DNA from: Quadrisphaera granulorum
Lineage (GTDB): Bacteria; Actinomycetota; Actinomycetes; Actinomycetales; Quadrisphaeraceae
DNA length: 55,020 nucleotides
Assembly (NCBI RefSeq): GCF_003149145.1
Contig: NZ_QGDQ01000030.1
Coordinates: 1 to 55,020, forward strand
Direction: 5' to 3'
A program made the position numbers and the translations under genes. Shown piece after piece: positions 1 through 9,800 of this stretch (within the stretch, counting starts at the first letter, position 1; each line of letters begins with the position of its first letter). Below the pieces are notes generated by a model. That model worked only from the letters and a program-made list of their open reading frames with translations. It did no database searches and was not told the DNA's origin.

Positions 1-38
1 GACGTTGACGTGGGCGAACGCTGCTCACACCAACGCTG

Positions 39-493
39 TTGATCTCTTACGAGGGAGGGCGCCCGCGGTGCTCACCTGACTATGACCGCGCCCTGCTCCT
101 CTACCTCGCTTTTCACGGACGCAGGAACGCCATCTCCTTCCTCGGCGACACCGAAGTGACGCTCGAAGACTTGGAGGCCCACCTCGCCAACCGACTCAAG
201 GCCGAATCGTCTACTTCGGAGCCTGCAGCGTCGTCGACGTGCCCGACGAGCAACTCAAGGCGTTCTGCGCGAAGACGAAGGCAAGAGCAGTGGTCGGGTA
301 TACGAGCGACGTCGACTGGCTGGAGTCCGCCGCCTTCGACCTCTTCCTTGTCTCGCGCCTCGTCTGGTCGACCAGGATGGACCGGGCCTACAAACACCTC
401 ACCCAGCAGCACTCGCAGTTCACCAACCAGTTTGGGCTGAAGATCGTCACGCGGACATGGTCGTCTGCGATGCTGTCGAAGCCATCTACCTGA
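39..493 (+). pseudogene. Frameshifted remnant of a small uncharacterised protein (DUF6642-like)
   Basis: Two reading frames carry one protein. Frame 3 (to about 197) reads DYDRALLLYLAFHG and then LGDTEVTLEDLEAHLANRL. The sequence then continues in frame 2 from about 200 as GRIVYFGACSVVDV, GYTSDVDWLESAAFDLFLV and HLTQQHSQFTNQFGL, ending at 493. A one-base loss near 198-200 would explain the switch. The pattern (LAFHG, YFG.CS, GY..DVDW.ESAAFD) is one I recall from an uncharacterised actinobacterial family named DUF6642; that name is from memory. The N-terminal part is missing: frame 3 has a stop at 6-8 and the window begins there. It converges with brxHI 62 bases away. No biochemical function is known to me. 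The alternative is a sequencing error in an intact gene. Confidence 0.55.
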
Positions 494-554
494 GCGTTGT
501 CGCGACGTCCCCGTCGTCGCTGGGGAACCCGTCTTGGAGTGCCAGCGCTTTGAT

Positions 555-2669
555 TCAGCGGCTCGCGCGGACGTCAAACACGCCTCGGTCCAGCACCAGC
601 CGCGCTCCTGCTGCGTCCGCCTGCCGCTCGCTGAGGGTTCGGCGCGACAGCCGCTCCGGCAGCAGATCGGCAAACTTCAGCTGCTTCAGTGCCTCGTCGG
701 AGACCTCGGTCGTCACCCCGAGTGCCTCGATCCGCTGCCGAACGCCAGCCATCGCGGCCGTGAGCGCCCCGGCTGTCGTTTCGGGAGCCAGCCGTAGGTA
801 GCGGTCATCCACCTGCGACACCTCCTCGACGACGCCTGAGACCGCCAACGCGCTCAACAGCGTTAGGTTCGCCCGAGCGCCCGCCCAGGTCCACCACCGC
901 AGCTGCTCGCCGTGCCACTCTCCTACCGCGCTGGCCCTCGGGTCGACGGCGACAGCGAGCTGTTCGCGCACCACGGCGAGTCGCTCCGTGGCCCTGCGGC
1001 TCAGGACGACGCCCCGCGGCTGGGCCCCGAGCAGCACGCGGCGCATCGCGTCGGTGAGGGCGAACGACAGTGCTCGTGCTCCGCCGGACCATCGAGAGGA
1101 GCCGACGCGGTCGGTCGGCTCCACGTAGGCGCGCCGCCGGCCCCAGTCGAGGTGCGTCAACAGCCACGAACGCCCGCCGAGGGACAGCACCCGGGGGCCT
1201 TCGACGGAGCGCGTGAACGCCAGCTGATCGAGGGTTCCGATCTCCAGCCGGCCGTGCAGCACGGTGAACTGGGGATCGGCGGTGAAGGCCGACAGCAGCT
1301 CGAGAAAGTGCCGGTGCCCATAGCGCCGCTCGGCCTCCCTGCCGACGAACAGCATCCCGCTGTCGCTGTCCAGGTAGCCGCGTTCCAGTAGGCCGTCGGT
1401 GATCTCCGCTAGTTCGTCGGCGCCTGCCAGGGGAAGACCGCCGAGCGCCGCCGGCCATGTCGTGCGCCCGACTCTTCCGTCCTGCAAGCACAGCGCGAGC
1501 AGCTGCTGTGCCGCCAAGTGCCGAGGCGACGGCGGTGGGGTGACGGGCTCGACGTAACCCTCGCTCCAGAGCAGCAGCAGGGCCACCGCTCGCAACAGCT
1601 CCTCGTCGGTGGTGGCCAGGAAGAGCATGGAGCGCGAGCTGCCCGCGCGGCGCCCGGCGCGTCCCAGCCGCTGCAAGAACGACGCGACCGTCGTCGGCGC
1701 TCCCAGCTGCAGCACCCGGTCAAGGTCGCCGACGTCAATGCCCAGCTCTAGCGTGGACGTCGACGTGATGACGCAGTCACGCGCTTCGGCGAAGGCGGTC
1801 TCGGCGCGCCGCCGCTCATCGACCGACAGCGACGAGTGCGACACGAAAGTCTCGGTGCCTCGCTCGCGCAGCGCTACCGCGAGCTGCTCCACGGTGCGGC
1901 GAGAGTCCGCGAAAACCAGTCGCTTCTCGCCGTGGTGTAGGGCCGCGACCACCGTGGCCGCGTTGGGCACCGACCCGACGAAATCCACCTGGAGGTCTGG
2001 AGCAGCCGGAGCGGTGGCGGCAGGCGGTGCCACGACGGTCGCAGGACGGGTGCCTCGGCCGCTTCCCTGCAGCCACGCGAGGAGCTCATCGGGGTTGCCC
2101 ACCGTCGCGGACATTCCGACGCGCTGCACCGACCGCCCCGCGACCCTAGACAACCGCTCGAGGACGGCAAGCAGGTGCCACCCGCGGTCGTCGCCTGCGA
2201 AGGCGTGGACCTCGTCGACGACGACGACGCGAAGGTCGCCGAACACACGGCGGTGGTCGACCCGCGTGGAGACGAGCATGGCCTCCAGCGACTCCGGCGT
2301 CGTCAGCAAGAGGTCCGGAAGGTCCTCCAGGAGGCGACGTCGAGTGCCCGCCGTCGTGTCTCCGTGCCACAGGCCTACACGCCGCCCGGTCCACGACGCG
2401 TACCCGGCCAGGCGTGGCTCGAGGTTGTTGAGCAGCGCCCGGAGCGGGCAGACGTAGAGCACCGACAGGCCAGTCCACGCCTCGCCGGCCATCCGGGACA
2501 GCAACGGCAGCACCGTGGCTTCGGTCTTGCCACCGGCAGTCGGCGCGAGCAGCAGCGCGTCGTGGCCCGCCACCAGCGGCGTGATCGCCGCTTGCTGGAG
2601 CGGGCGTAGCGCCTGCCACCCCAGGGTGTTGACTAGGTGGTGCTGGACGACGGGGTGGAGCTCCTCCAC
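555..2669 (-). CDS. brxHI: BREX-2 DEAD/DEAH-box helicase BrxHI
   Basis: A superfamily 2 helicase of 704 residues and the last gene of the BREX type 2 operon. Walker A is APTAGGKTE (residues about 42-50), motif II is DEVH (about 152), motif III is SAT, and motif VI is QRLGRAGRR. The order fits an ATP-dependent nucleic-acid translocase of the Lhr-like branch that accompanies Pgl/BREX-2 loci. In BREX the helicase is part of the phage-exclusion module; its exact substrate is not established. The start is GTG at 2669, one base after the TGA of brxD, so translation is probably coupled. It has no gene downstream on its strand and converges with the remnant at 39-493. Confidence 0.9.
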   Translation of the reverse strand: MEELHPVVQHHLVNTLGWQALRPLQQAAITPLVAGHDALLLAPTAGGKTEATVLPLLSRMAGEAWTGLSVLYVCPLRALLNNLEPRLAGYASWTGRRVGLWHGDTTAGTRRRLLEDLPDLLLTTPESLEAMLVSTRVDHRRVFGDLRVVVVDEVHAFAGDDRGWHLLAVLERLSRVAGRSVQRVGMSATVGNPDELLAWLQGSGRGTRPATVVAPPAATAPAAPDLQVDFVGSVPNAATVVAALHHGEKRLVFADSRRTVEQLAVALRERGTETFVSHSSLSVDERRRAETAFAEARDCVITSTSTLELGIDVGDLDRVLQLGAPTTVASFLQRLGRAGRRAGSSRSMLFLATTDEELLRAVALLLLWSEGYVEPVTPPPSPRHLAAQQLLALCLQDGRVGRTTWPAALGGLPLAGADELAEITDGLLERGYLDSDSGMLFVGREAERRYGHRHFLELLSAFTADPQFTVLHGRLEIGTLDQLAFTRSVEGPRVLSLGGRSWLLTHLDWGRRRAYVEPTDRVGSSRWSGGARALSFALTDAMRRVLLGAQPRGVVLSRRATERLAVVREQLAVAVDPRASAVGEWHGEQLRWWTWAGARANLTLLSALAVSGVVEEVSQVDDRYLRLAPETTAGALTAAMAGVRQRIEALGVTTEVSDEALKQLKFADLLPERLSRRTLSERQADAAGARLVLDRGVFDVRASR

Positions 2670-2670
2670 C

Positions 2671-4017
2671 TCAGAGGTCCAGGTGGACGTCGTCGACCGA
2701 TCCGGCCGCGGATCCCGCGGCTTCCCGCTCGACGTCCGAGAGCTCCGCTACGCCGACGGTGAGGGCGTAGTCACGCCGCGGGTCGAAGTCCTCAAACTGG
2801 TCGACTCTGTCGAGCACCTCACCCACGAGCTTCTTGAGGAAGACGCGGGGCGCCACGCCGACCCGGCCTCCGAGCTGCCCGGTCACGGCACGAGCCAACG
2901 TGGCCACGTAGGCGTCGTCCACCACAGCGCGCACCCGGTCGCCCGCAGCGGCGCCGTCGGCGAAGAGATCGCGCACCCTCGCGCCCAGCGCCACGAGCCG
3001 CTCCTGGGTGAAACCCGGCAGCCGGAGCTGAACCGCGCGCGGGTTGTCGAAGCGCGCGTCGGTGGTGAAGTCGGTGGCCAGCCGCTGGGCCAGTGGAGCG
3101 AGCCGCGCGACACCGCTGGGCCCGTCGAAGAACGCCGGAGTGCCGGTGACCACGAGGTAAAGACCGGGGTAGCGACCGGCGTCGACCTCGTCGAGCAGCT
3201 GCCGCAGCGCGTTGAGCGCCTTGTCTCGGACGTCACCGCGGACGCGCTGCAGGGTCTCGACCTCGTCGAGCACGAGGAGGAGGCCGGGGTGACCGGCGTC
3301 GCGGAGGACGGTCAGCAGCCCCTGCAGGAACCCCATGGCTCCGAAGTGGTCGAGCTCCCCGCGGATTCCTGCGGCGCGCTTGGCCGCGGCCGCCACGTGA
3401 GGCTGCCCGCCGAGCCAGGCGGCAAGTGCGTCGGCGCTCGGTGAGTCGCCTTCGGTCACCGCCCGGTGGTAGCCGCGCAAGGCCTGCGCGAAGGCTGGGG
3501 TGCGCGCGGAGACGGCAGCGAGACGGGCCTCCAGCAGCCTGTCGACAGCCTCAGCAAGCGCCGGTGAGTCCGTCGGCAGATGCGGGGACGCCGCGAGCGC
3601 GTCGGCCTGCAGCGTGTAGAGCCAGGAGTCGAGCACAGCTCGCAGGGCACTGGGCGGGAACGATGACGTCCGCAACGCCTCACCGATGCGCCGGTACACC
3701 GTCTCCAAGCGGTGGAGCGGGGTCTCGGTCTCGGAGATCTGCACTTCGGCGACGGCGAGGCCGCGACGCATCGCCCGCTCCGCGAGCCACCTGGTCATGA
3801 AGGTCTTGCCTGCGCCGTACTCACCGCGGACGGCCTTGAACGCAGCGCCCCCACCCTCGACGGCATCGAGTTCGGCGTCCAGCGCCGGCGCGAAGCGCTC
3901 GAGGCCGGTGGCGAGCAGGTCGAGACCCGCGGCCGGGACGGTCCCGCGTCGAAGGGCGTCGAGCACCTCCCGACGCCGTCGGGGCGACACCGACGGTGAG
4001 GATGGCGAAGCCGTCAC
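2671..4017 (-). CDS. brxD: BREX-2 ATP-binding protein BrxD
   Basis: An AAA-type ATPase of 448 residues. Walker A is GEYGAGKTFM (residues about 65-74) and Walker B is LLVLDEVE (about 248-255), a pairing typical of the DUF2791/BrxC-BrxD P-loop proteins in BREX loci. It is expected to act in the cytoplasm with the other Pgl proteins in sensing or excluding phage DNA; the role is inferred from locus membership. The GTG start at 4017 overlaps the TGA of pglZ by four bases (GTGA), and its own stop lies one base before brxHI. Position between pglZ and brxHI is the canonical BREX-2 order, which supports the name. Confidence 0.88.
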   Translation of the reverse strand: MTASPSSPSVSPRRRREVLDALRRGTVPAAGLDLLATGLERFAPALDAELDAVEGGGAAFKAVRGEYGAGKTFMTRWLAERAMRRGLAVAEVQISETETPLHRLETVYRRIGEALRTSSFPPSALRAVLDSWLYTLQADALAASPHLPTDSPALAEAVDRLLEARLAAVSARTPAFAQALRGYHRAVTEGDSPSADALAAWLGGQPHVAAAAKRAAGIRGELDHFGAMGFLQGLLTVLRDAGHPGLLLVLDEVETLQRVRGDVRDKALNALRQLLDEVDAGRYPGLYLVVTGTPAFFDGPSGVARLAPLAQRLATDFTTDARFDNPRAVQLRLPGFTQERLVALGARVRDLFADGAAAGDRVRAVVDDAYVATLARAVTGQLGGRVGVAPRVFLKKLVGEVLDRVDQFEDFDPRRDYALTVGVAELSDVEREAAGSAAGSVDDVHLDL

Positions 4018-6833
4018 GAGCCCAGCTCGAACTGCTCGCGCAGCAGTGCCTCGTCGAGCACGAGCGTCGTCCCGTCGACGTCGAGGCGGAGCGCCTCGTA
4101 CCCCTCGAGGTTCAGCAGCTGCTGCACCTGCCGCACGGGTCCCAGCACGACCGCCTCCGGCACCGCGAGGAGTCTCGCGACGTCGACCAGCAGCAGCCGC
4201 TGCCCAGGTGTGTCTACGAGCGCCGCGACGAGGGCCGCCACCAGCTCCGGCGTCACAGCGCTGCGCCGCGCCGAGTCCACCTGAGCAGCGAATGCCGCAC
4301 TGTTCAGCAGCCTTCGCGCCACGTCAGCACCCCTGGCGGACGCCTGGGGAGTTGCCGCCGGAGTTGCAGGCGCCGGCTGCGTGCTCCAGCTGAACAGGTG
4401 TCCCTCGTCGGTGGGCTCCAACGCAGCGACCGGCTCCCCGACGGCCGCACCGGTAGGCACCGGGGCAGGCGTGACCGCCAGGGTCACCGGACCCGTCCAC
4501 CACGCGGGCGCCTGCGGCCCCGCCAGCCGTAGCGCCACCTCGGCGGGCAGTCCCGTCGGCACCACACCGGGGACGAGGACGACGACGGGGATCACCGCTT
4601 CCGCGGGCGACCCACCGCCGTGGTAGCCGGCTTTGAGGGGACCGAACCGCACGCGCTCGTCGACGGCGAGCACCGCCCGACCGCCGTGGAGCAGCACACG
4701 CCGGCCACTGACCAGCACCTCCCCCTTGCCGGCCGGCTCGGCGTCGCTCCGGGAGCGGCCGCTGGAGATCGAGGCGTATCGGCGCTGCTCCCCAAGGCGT
4801 CGCTCGATGACGTGTCCGTGGTCGCTGGTCAGCACCACGACGCGGCCGCGCTGCTGCGCGAGCTGCAGCAGCGGAGCGAGGTGTTTGACCGCGTCGGCGT
4901 CCCAGGTGGTGCCGCCGGGGTCGGAGCGGTCGAGGGCGTCGTCGACGGCGTTCAGCACGCACGCCACGAGCCTCGTGCCGGCGGTGTCCTCAACGGCCGC
5001 CCGCACGTCGTCGGCGACAGCGTGACCCTCGCGTGAGCTGTCGAGCCCCTTCTTGTGGATCAGCCGGGAGGAGACACCGGCGGCGCGCGTGAGGGCCTGG
5101 AACGCCTGGCGCTCCGTCTCCTGGGTCCCTTCGCGCAGCTCTCCACTGAAGAGCGAGGTCCGGCTCACCTTGGTGAGGGTCGGCAGCACGGCCAGGGTCG
5201 ACGCGCGTCGCGCCTGGCCCGGCAGCACAGCCTCGGCCCACCCGCTGGTGCGGCTGGTGGTCAGGTGCTCGACCAGTTGATTGGCGATCGCGGCGCTCAT
5301 GCCGTCGAGGACGAGCAACAGCACCCCGGACTCCACCTGCGGCGCCGCTGCCAGCGGCAGCACCACGTCGTGCAGCAGGTCCTCGACGTGCCAGACGCCG
5401 CCGTGCGAGCGACGGGTCCCAGGGCCAGTATCCGGGGGGTCGTCGAGAGTGTGAACCGCCAAGGCCTGCGCGAAGGTCTCGTCAGCGGCGGCGCGCCGGC
5501 TGCGGACACGGTGCAGGAGCGCCTCGAATGCGGTGTCGAGCTCGGGGTGGCCGGTGCCGCCGGCGAGCACGGCGACAGCGGTGTCCACCCACGCGTGCTC
5601 CGTCGTGTGCCGCGAAATGTGCTCAGCGAGCGGCGAGCCGGAGCCTGACGGCTCCGGGGTGGCGAGCCAGCGCCACAGCCTCACGGCTGCTTCCATGGCG
5701 CGCAGGCGCACGTCATCGGTGGCGTCCGCCAGCTGATGGCTGCGGACCGTCACCCAGGCGGTCTCGACGTCACCGCTCGTGCCGTCGCCGGCCCGGCGCA
5801 GTGTCTCCGCGAGCACGACGAGGCGTGCGTCGAGGCCAGCACGCAGGACCGGGGAGCGCCCAGCCAGACCCTCGGCCTGCACCCTGCGCAGCAGCTCGTC
5901 GGCGCGGGCGAGCACACGACCGGCGGCAGCAGACCGGGCGGTCACAGAGGCGGCGACGACCTCCGACCACGCCGTGAGCTGCGGTGGCGCTGGTACGGGC
6001 GTTCCGAGCCATGCCTCAGCGCGGATGCGCGCCGCGGCCGCGACTTCTCGCTCGGCGGTCGAGGCCGAGCCATCGGCGAGCGCGGCCGCCACGGTCCCCA
6101 TGACGAGTCCCCAGGGCGCGAGGTCGCTGACCTGGCCCGTCCGCAGCAGGTGCTCGACGGGGCCGCGGACGCCAAGTGCGGCAGCTGCGAGCCACTGCAG
6201 CACGGCGTCGGTGAGGACGTCGCCCGCCAGCTCTCGCAGGTCGGCGATGCGGGGGACCGCATCCGGCCGTGTCGACCACTCCAGCACCGCGGCGAGGTCC
6301 GGTGATCCGCCGGACCAGCCGAGGTGCTGGACGGCGACTGCTGCGAGGGCATGGTCGCGAGTGAGCACGCCGCCTCGTGCAGCGGGCCACCCGTCCACGG
6401 AGGTCGCGGTGAGCAGGCCGAGCGCGAGGTCGCGGGCGCCGGCACCCCCCGTGAGCGTGGGGTCAATGCCCGTGGCGGAGAAACTGTGGCGCACGGCGTC
6501 CCAGGGGTCTGGCGTGCGCAGTCGGTGCCCCACGAGGTGGGTGAGCACCCCGGCGCCGAGGTCCAGTTCGTCGCGGTCCGTGAGCAGCACCAACCAGCGT
6601 CCACGGCTCCGGCCCAGGAGCGCCTCGCGGACGGCGAGCGTCGAGCGGCACGCGACCACCCGCACCGGGACGCCCTCGTGGTTGAACGTCTCCGGCCCTG
6701 CCCACGACGGCGACGCGCGCACACCGAGCACGCCGTCGACGTACTTATGGCGGCGAGCGTCGTCGAGGAGCGCCCGGATGACCGGCAGGCGGACGGTCGA
6801 CCGCCCAGGCGCCGCATCCGTGATGGTGGTCAC
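4014..6833 (-). CDS. pglZ: BREX-2 phosphatase PglZ
   Basis: A 939-residue protein with the alkaline-phosphatase-like fold that marks all BREX systems. The nucleophile region reads LLVLDGMSAAIANQL (DGMS at about residue 510) and a later metal-binding motif reads TSDHGHVIERR (about 670), both typical of PglZ. PglZ is present in every BREX subtype and was named from the Streptomyces phage growth limitation system. The start is GTG at 6833, overlapping the stop of pglY as GTGA, and its TGA overlaps the GTG of brxD in the same way. The protein is full length for the BREX-2 form and shows no internal break. Confidence 0.92.
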   Translation of the reverse strand: MTTITDAAPGRSTVRLPVIRALLDDARRHKYVDGVLGVRASPSWAGPETFNHEGVPVRVVACRSTLAVREALLGRSRGRWLVLLTDRDELDLGAGVLTHLVGHRLRTPDPWDAVRHSFSATGIDPTLTGGAGARDLALGLLTATSVDGWPAARGGVLTRDHALAAVAVQHLGWSGGSPDLAAVLEWSTRPDAVPRIADLRELAGDVLTDAVLQWLAAAALGVRGPVEHLLRTGQVSDLAPWGLVMGTVAAALADGSASTAEREVAAAARIRAEAWLGTPVPAPPQLTAWSEVVAASVTARSAAAGRVLARADELLRRVQAEGLAGRSPVLRAGLDARLVVLAETLRRAGDGTSGDVETAWVTVRSHQLADATDDVRLRAMEAAVRLWRWLATPEPSGSGSPLAEHISRHTTEHAWVDTAVAVLAGGTGHPELDTAFEALLHRVRSRRAAADETFAQALAVHTLDDPPDTGPGTRRSHGGVWHVEDLLHDVVLPLAAAPQVESGVLLLVLDGMSAAIANQLVEHLTTSRTSGWAEAVLPGQARRASTLAVLPTLTKVSRTSLFSGELREGTQETERQAFQALTRAAGVSSRLIHKKGLDSSREGHAVADDVRAAVEDTAGTRLVACVLNAVDDALDRSDPGGTTWDADAVKHLAPLLQLAQQRGRVVVLTSDHGHVIERRLGEQRRYASISSGRSRSDAEPAGKGEVLVSGRRVLLHGGRAVLAVDERVRFGPLKAGYHGGGSPAEAVIPVVVLVPGVVPTGLPAEVALRLAGPQAPAWWTGPVTLAVTPAPVPTGAAVGEPVAALEPTDEGHLFSWSTQPAPATPAATPQASARGADVARRLLNSAAFAAQVDSARRSAVTPELVAALVAALVDTPGQRLLLVDVARLLAVPEAVVLGPVRQVQQLLNLEGYEALRLDVDGTTLVLDEALLREQFELGS

Positions 6834-9800
6834 GGCTCCAACCGCCAGTCGATCACCAGGTCGCCGTCGGCGCTGCCGGCGAGCACCTCAGCGAGTGCGT
6901 TGCTGATTTCCCGAGGCGTCGATCCGCGCGGCACGCGCACCGACCCACTGGTCTGGCCGGGCCGAGGGCGGGGTGTCGGTCCGGTCGGTCCCACGGGGAC
7001 AGGAGGACGGAGGTCGCGAGGCTCCTGGCCCCGCTCCAGCCAGGCGAAGATCTGGTCCGAGGCCTGGCCGAGCTGCGGGGCGACGGGCAACGAGAACTCA
7101 TCGCTGGCCATGGCCTTGCGCAGATCGTCGAGGATGCGCTGCGCCTCGCGCGCCCGCGAGCCGTCGCCTGCCGCGCCCTCGCGGAGCGGACGCAGACGAG
7201 ACCACGTCCAGCTGCTGAGCGCTGCGGTGACGGAGGAGGCCGTCGACATCGAGCGGGCCGCCGCCGTGTCGTCAGCGGCGGAGTCCACCTGGGCCAGCAC
7301 CTCCACCAGTCTTACCGGGGTCGCTGCCCTGGTCAGTCGCTCGACGAGCGCCAGGGACCTGCGGGCGGTCGCCAGACGCTTGGGCGCTGGGCCAGCATCG
7401 CCCTGCGCCTCGTCAGAGGTGTCGAGTCCCAATGCCGTGTACGCGTGCTCCACCGCCGGAATCAGGCCGAAGATGCGCGGCATCTCGCTGAGTGCGAGGT
7501 GCACCTGCTCAGCCCAGGCATTGAGCCTGCTGGCGGTCAGCCGCGGTGGTGCCACCACCCCGAAGAGAACAGCGGCCCGGTGGGTCGCCACAGCCCAGTC
7601 GGCGTCGCTCGGCATCGCTTGGGTCCGGAGCTCGTACGTCGGCTGCAGCGCGCCGGGGCGCGGGACCACCGGACCGCCGTGGTTGCTCCACGCCCGTTGG
7701 CGCAGCGCCGCCCACGCCATGATCACCAGGTCGGCGACCTCCGGGCGCAGGCCCCATGCCGGCTCGACATCCGCGATCCAGTTACGCAGCTGCGCGACTG
7801 TCACGGGGTCGGTGTCGGAGACGCCGGCGCGCGTCGCCGCCCGGGTGATCTCGGCGGCCCAGGGGCGGAGGTACTCGTCCCCGAAGAGGAAGTGCGTCTC
7901 CGCTGCCCTGCCGACGCCCAACGCGTCAGCCACCCGCCGCGTCTCAGCGATCTTCCCTGTCAGAGGGACTCGCCCGTCGGGGTCTGCCACCGCCCGCTCG
8001 ACGTGCTCGTACACCGCCACCAGCTCAGCCACGGTGACGGGCCGGTCTGCCGGCTGGAACAGGGGGTGCTTGGGGTAGGTGTGCGACCACGCCTGGTCCA
8101 GGAGCGCGGTGAAGGCGGCGCGCAGGTCGGCGCCCACGGGCGGCTGCGGCCTGAACGAAGCCGAGAGGCTGACGAAGACCTGCGTGTGCCCAGCGTCGTC
8201 GATGACGGCGGTGGCGTTCGGCGCTGCGGCGCCGTACGCCACCTGCACCACGCCCTGCAGGTCCGCGCGGCGCGCGGCGCGCTCGGTCTCGAGGTGCGTC
8301 TTGGCGGTGAGCCGGTCGGCCTCGGAGAGGTGGTCGGCGTGGGCTGTGAAGCGCTCCCCGTTGCCGCTGAGCAGCCACTCGAGGATAACGAGGCGGCGGA
8401 GCTCACGCATGCGGTCGTCGGTGAGGAAGCGCGGCAGCCACACCAGGGTGTTCGTGTCGAGGCCCTCGTCACGGAGGCGCTCGACGCGGCTGAGGTCCTC
8501 GGCGGCGGAGTGGCCGGCGTCGTCGAAGGGGTGGTCGATGACCAGCCGCCAGGTGCCTTCGCGCGCCGTGAAGTGGTCGCGGGTAAGCCAGTCGGTGTCG
8601 CGGACGTTGCCGAAGACGACGTCGACCTCGCGCTGCGAGCCGCGCCACACGTGGGTCTGGCGGATGGCTCCGTACATGTCGGGCACGCTTTCCGCCAGCC
8701 CCAGGGCCTCGCGAACCAGCTCGCGAAGCAGCTCGCGGCGGCGGCCCTCGTTGTCCTCCCCTGCGGCGCGCTGGACGATCGACTCGGAGTCGACATCAGA
8801 GAGCCGGACGGCGATGACGGGGTTGCGGCCGTCTCCAGTCACGGTGATCTGCGGGACGTCTCTGGCCCACTCACGCACCTTGGTGAGCACCACGCCCACC
8901 TCGCCACCAGGGAGCATCGTGGTGATGGATCCGTGGTTCAGCGAGGCGAGGCGCGAGGCGGTGAGTTCCTTGAGCGCCGGGACGTTGGGGGCAACAGCCG
9001 CCAGCAGCAGTGTCTTCACCAGACGGTCGTCAGTGAGGTAGCCGCCGGGCAGCGCTGCGGGCTCGGCAAGGTCGTGAGGTGTCAGACCGTAGCGACGCAG
9101 CAAAAGTGGCTGCAGCTTGTCCGCGTACAGCGCACCGGCCGCGGCGAACTTGGCGGCCACGCTGCTGTCGAGAGCCTCGCTGCCGGTCACGACGTCGTCG
9201 AAGATGTCGCCCACAGGGATGACCTCGTCGACAGTGAGAATCTCGCGGCGGTCGACGAGCATCTTCTGCATGACCTTCAGCGCGGTGCGCTCGCGCTGCA
9301 TGACGCTGGCGAGGGAGCGCAGCGTGGAGACCAGCGCCGGTGAGAACGGATAGGTGAGGCGGAACGCTGCCTCGTCGGCGCCGCGGTGGCGGTCGTCAGT
9401 GTTGACGCCGTCGAGCAGCACGCTCCACACCGCGGGCCGGCGCTCCAGCGCGGCGAAGGCATCGTCGAGCACCCGCTCCCCCTCGGGGCCGCGGCGGCGC
9501 AGCACCCGCTGACGGGCGACGTACGGGAGGTTGTCGTCACCGAGCTCGATGGTGGCGAAGCGCCCCTCCTGGTGGCGGAAGGCGCGGTCCAGCGCCTCCT
9601 GCTCCGCGCCGGTGACGCCGGAGTCGGTGAACCACTTGCGCAGGTCCACCTGCCGGGCCACGAAGGAGACGAGCGGCACGGCGCGGGTACCAGTGGAGCT
9701 CTCCACCAGCTTGGTGATCTTCTGCACCTCGCGGCGGAAGAAGACCGGGTCGCGCACGGCGTTGGTGAGCCACAGCACCAGCTCGTCGAGGAAGAGGACG

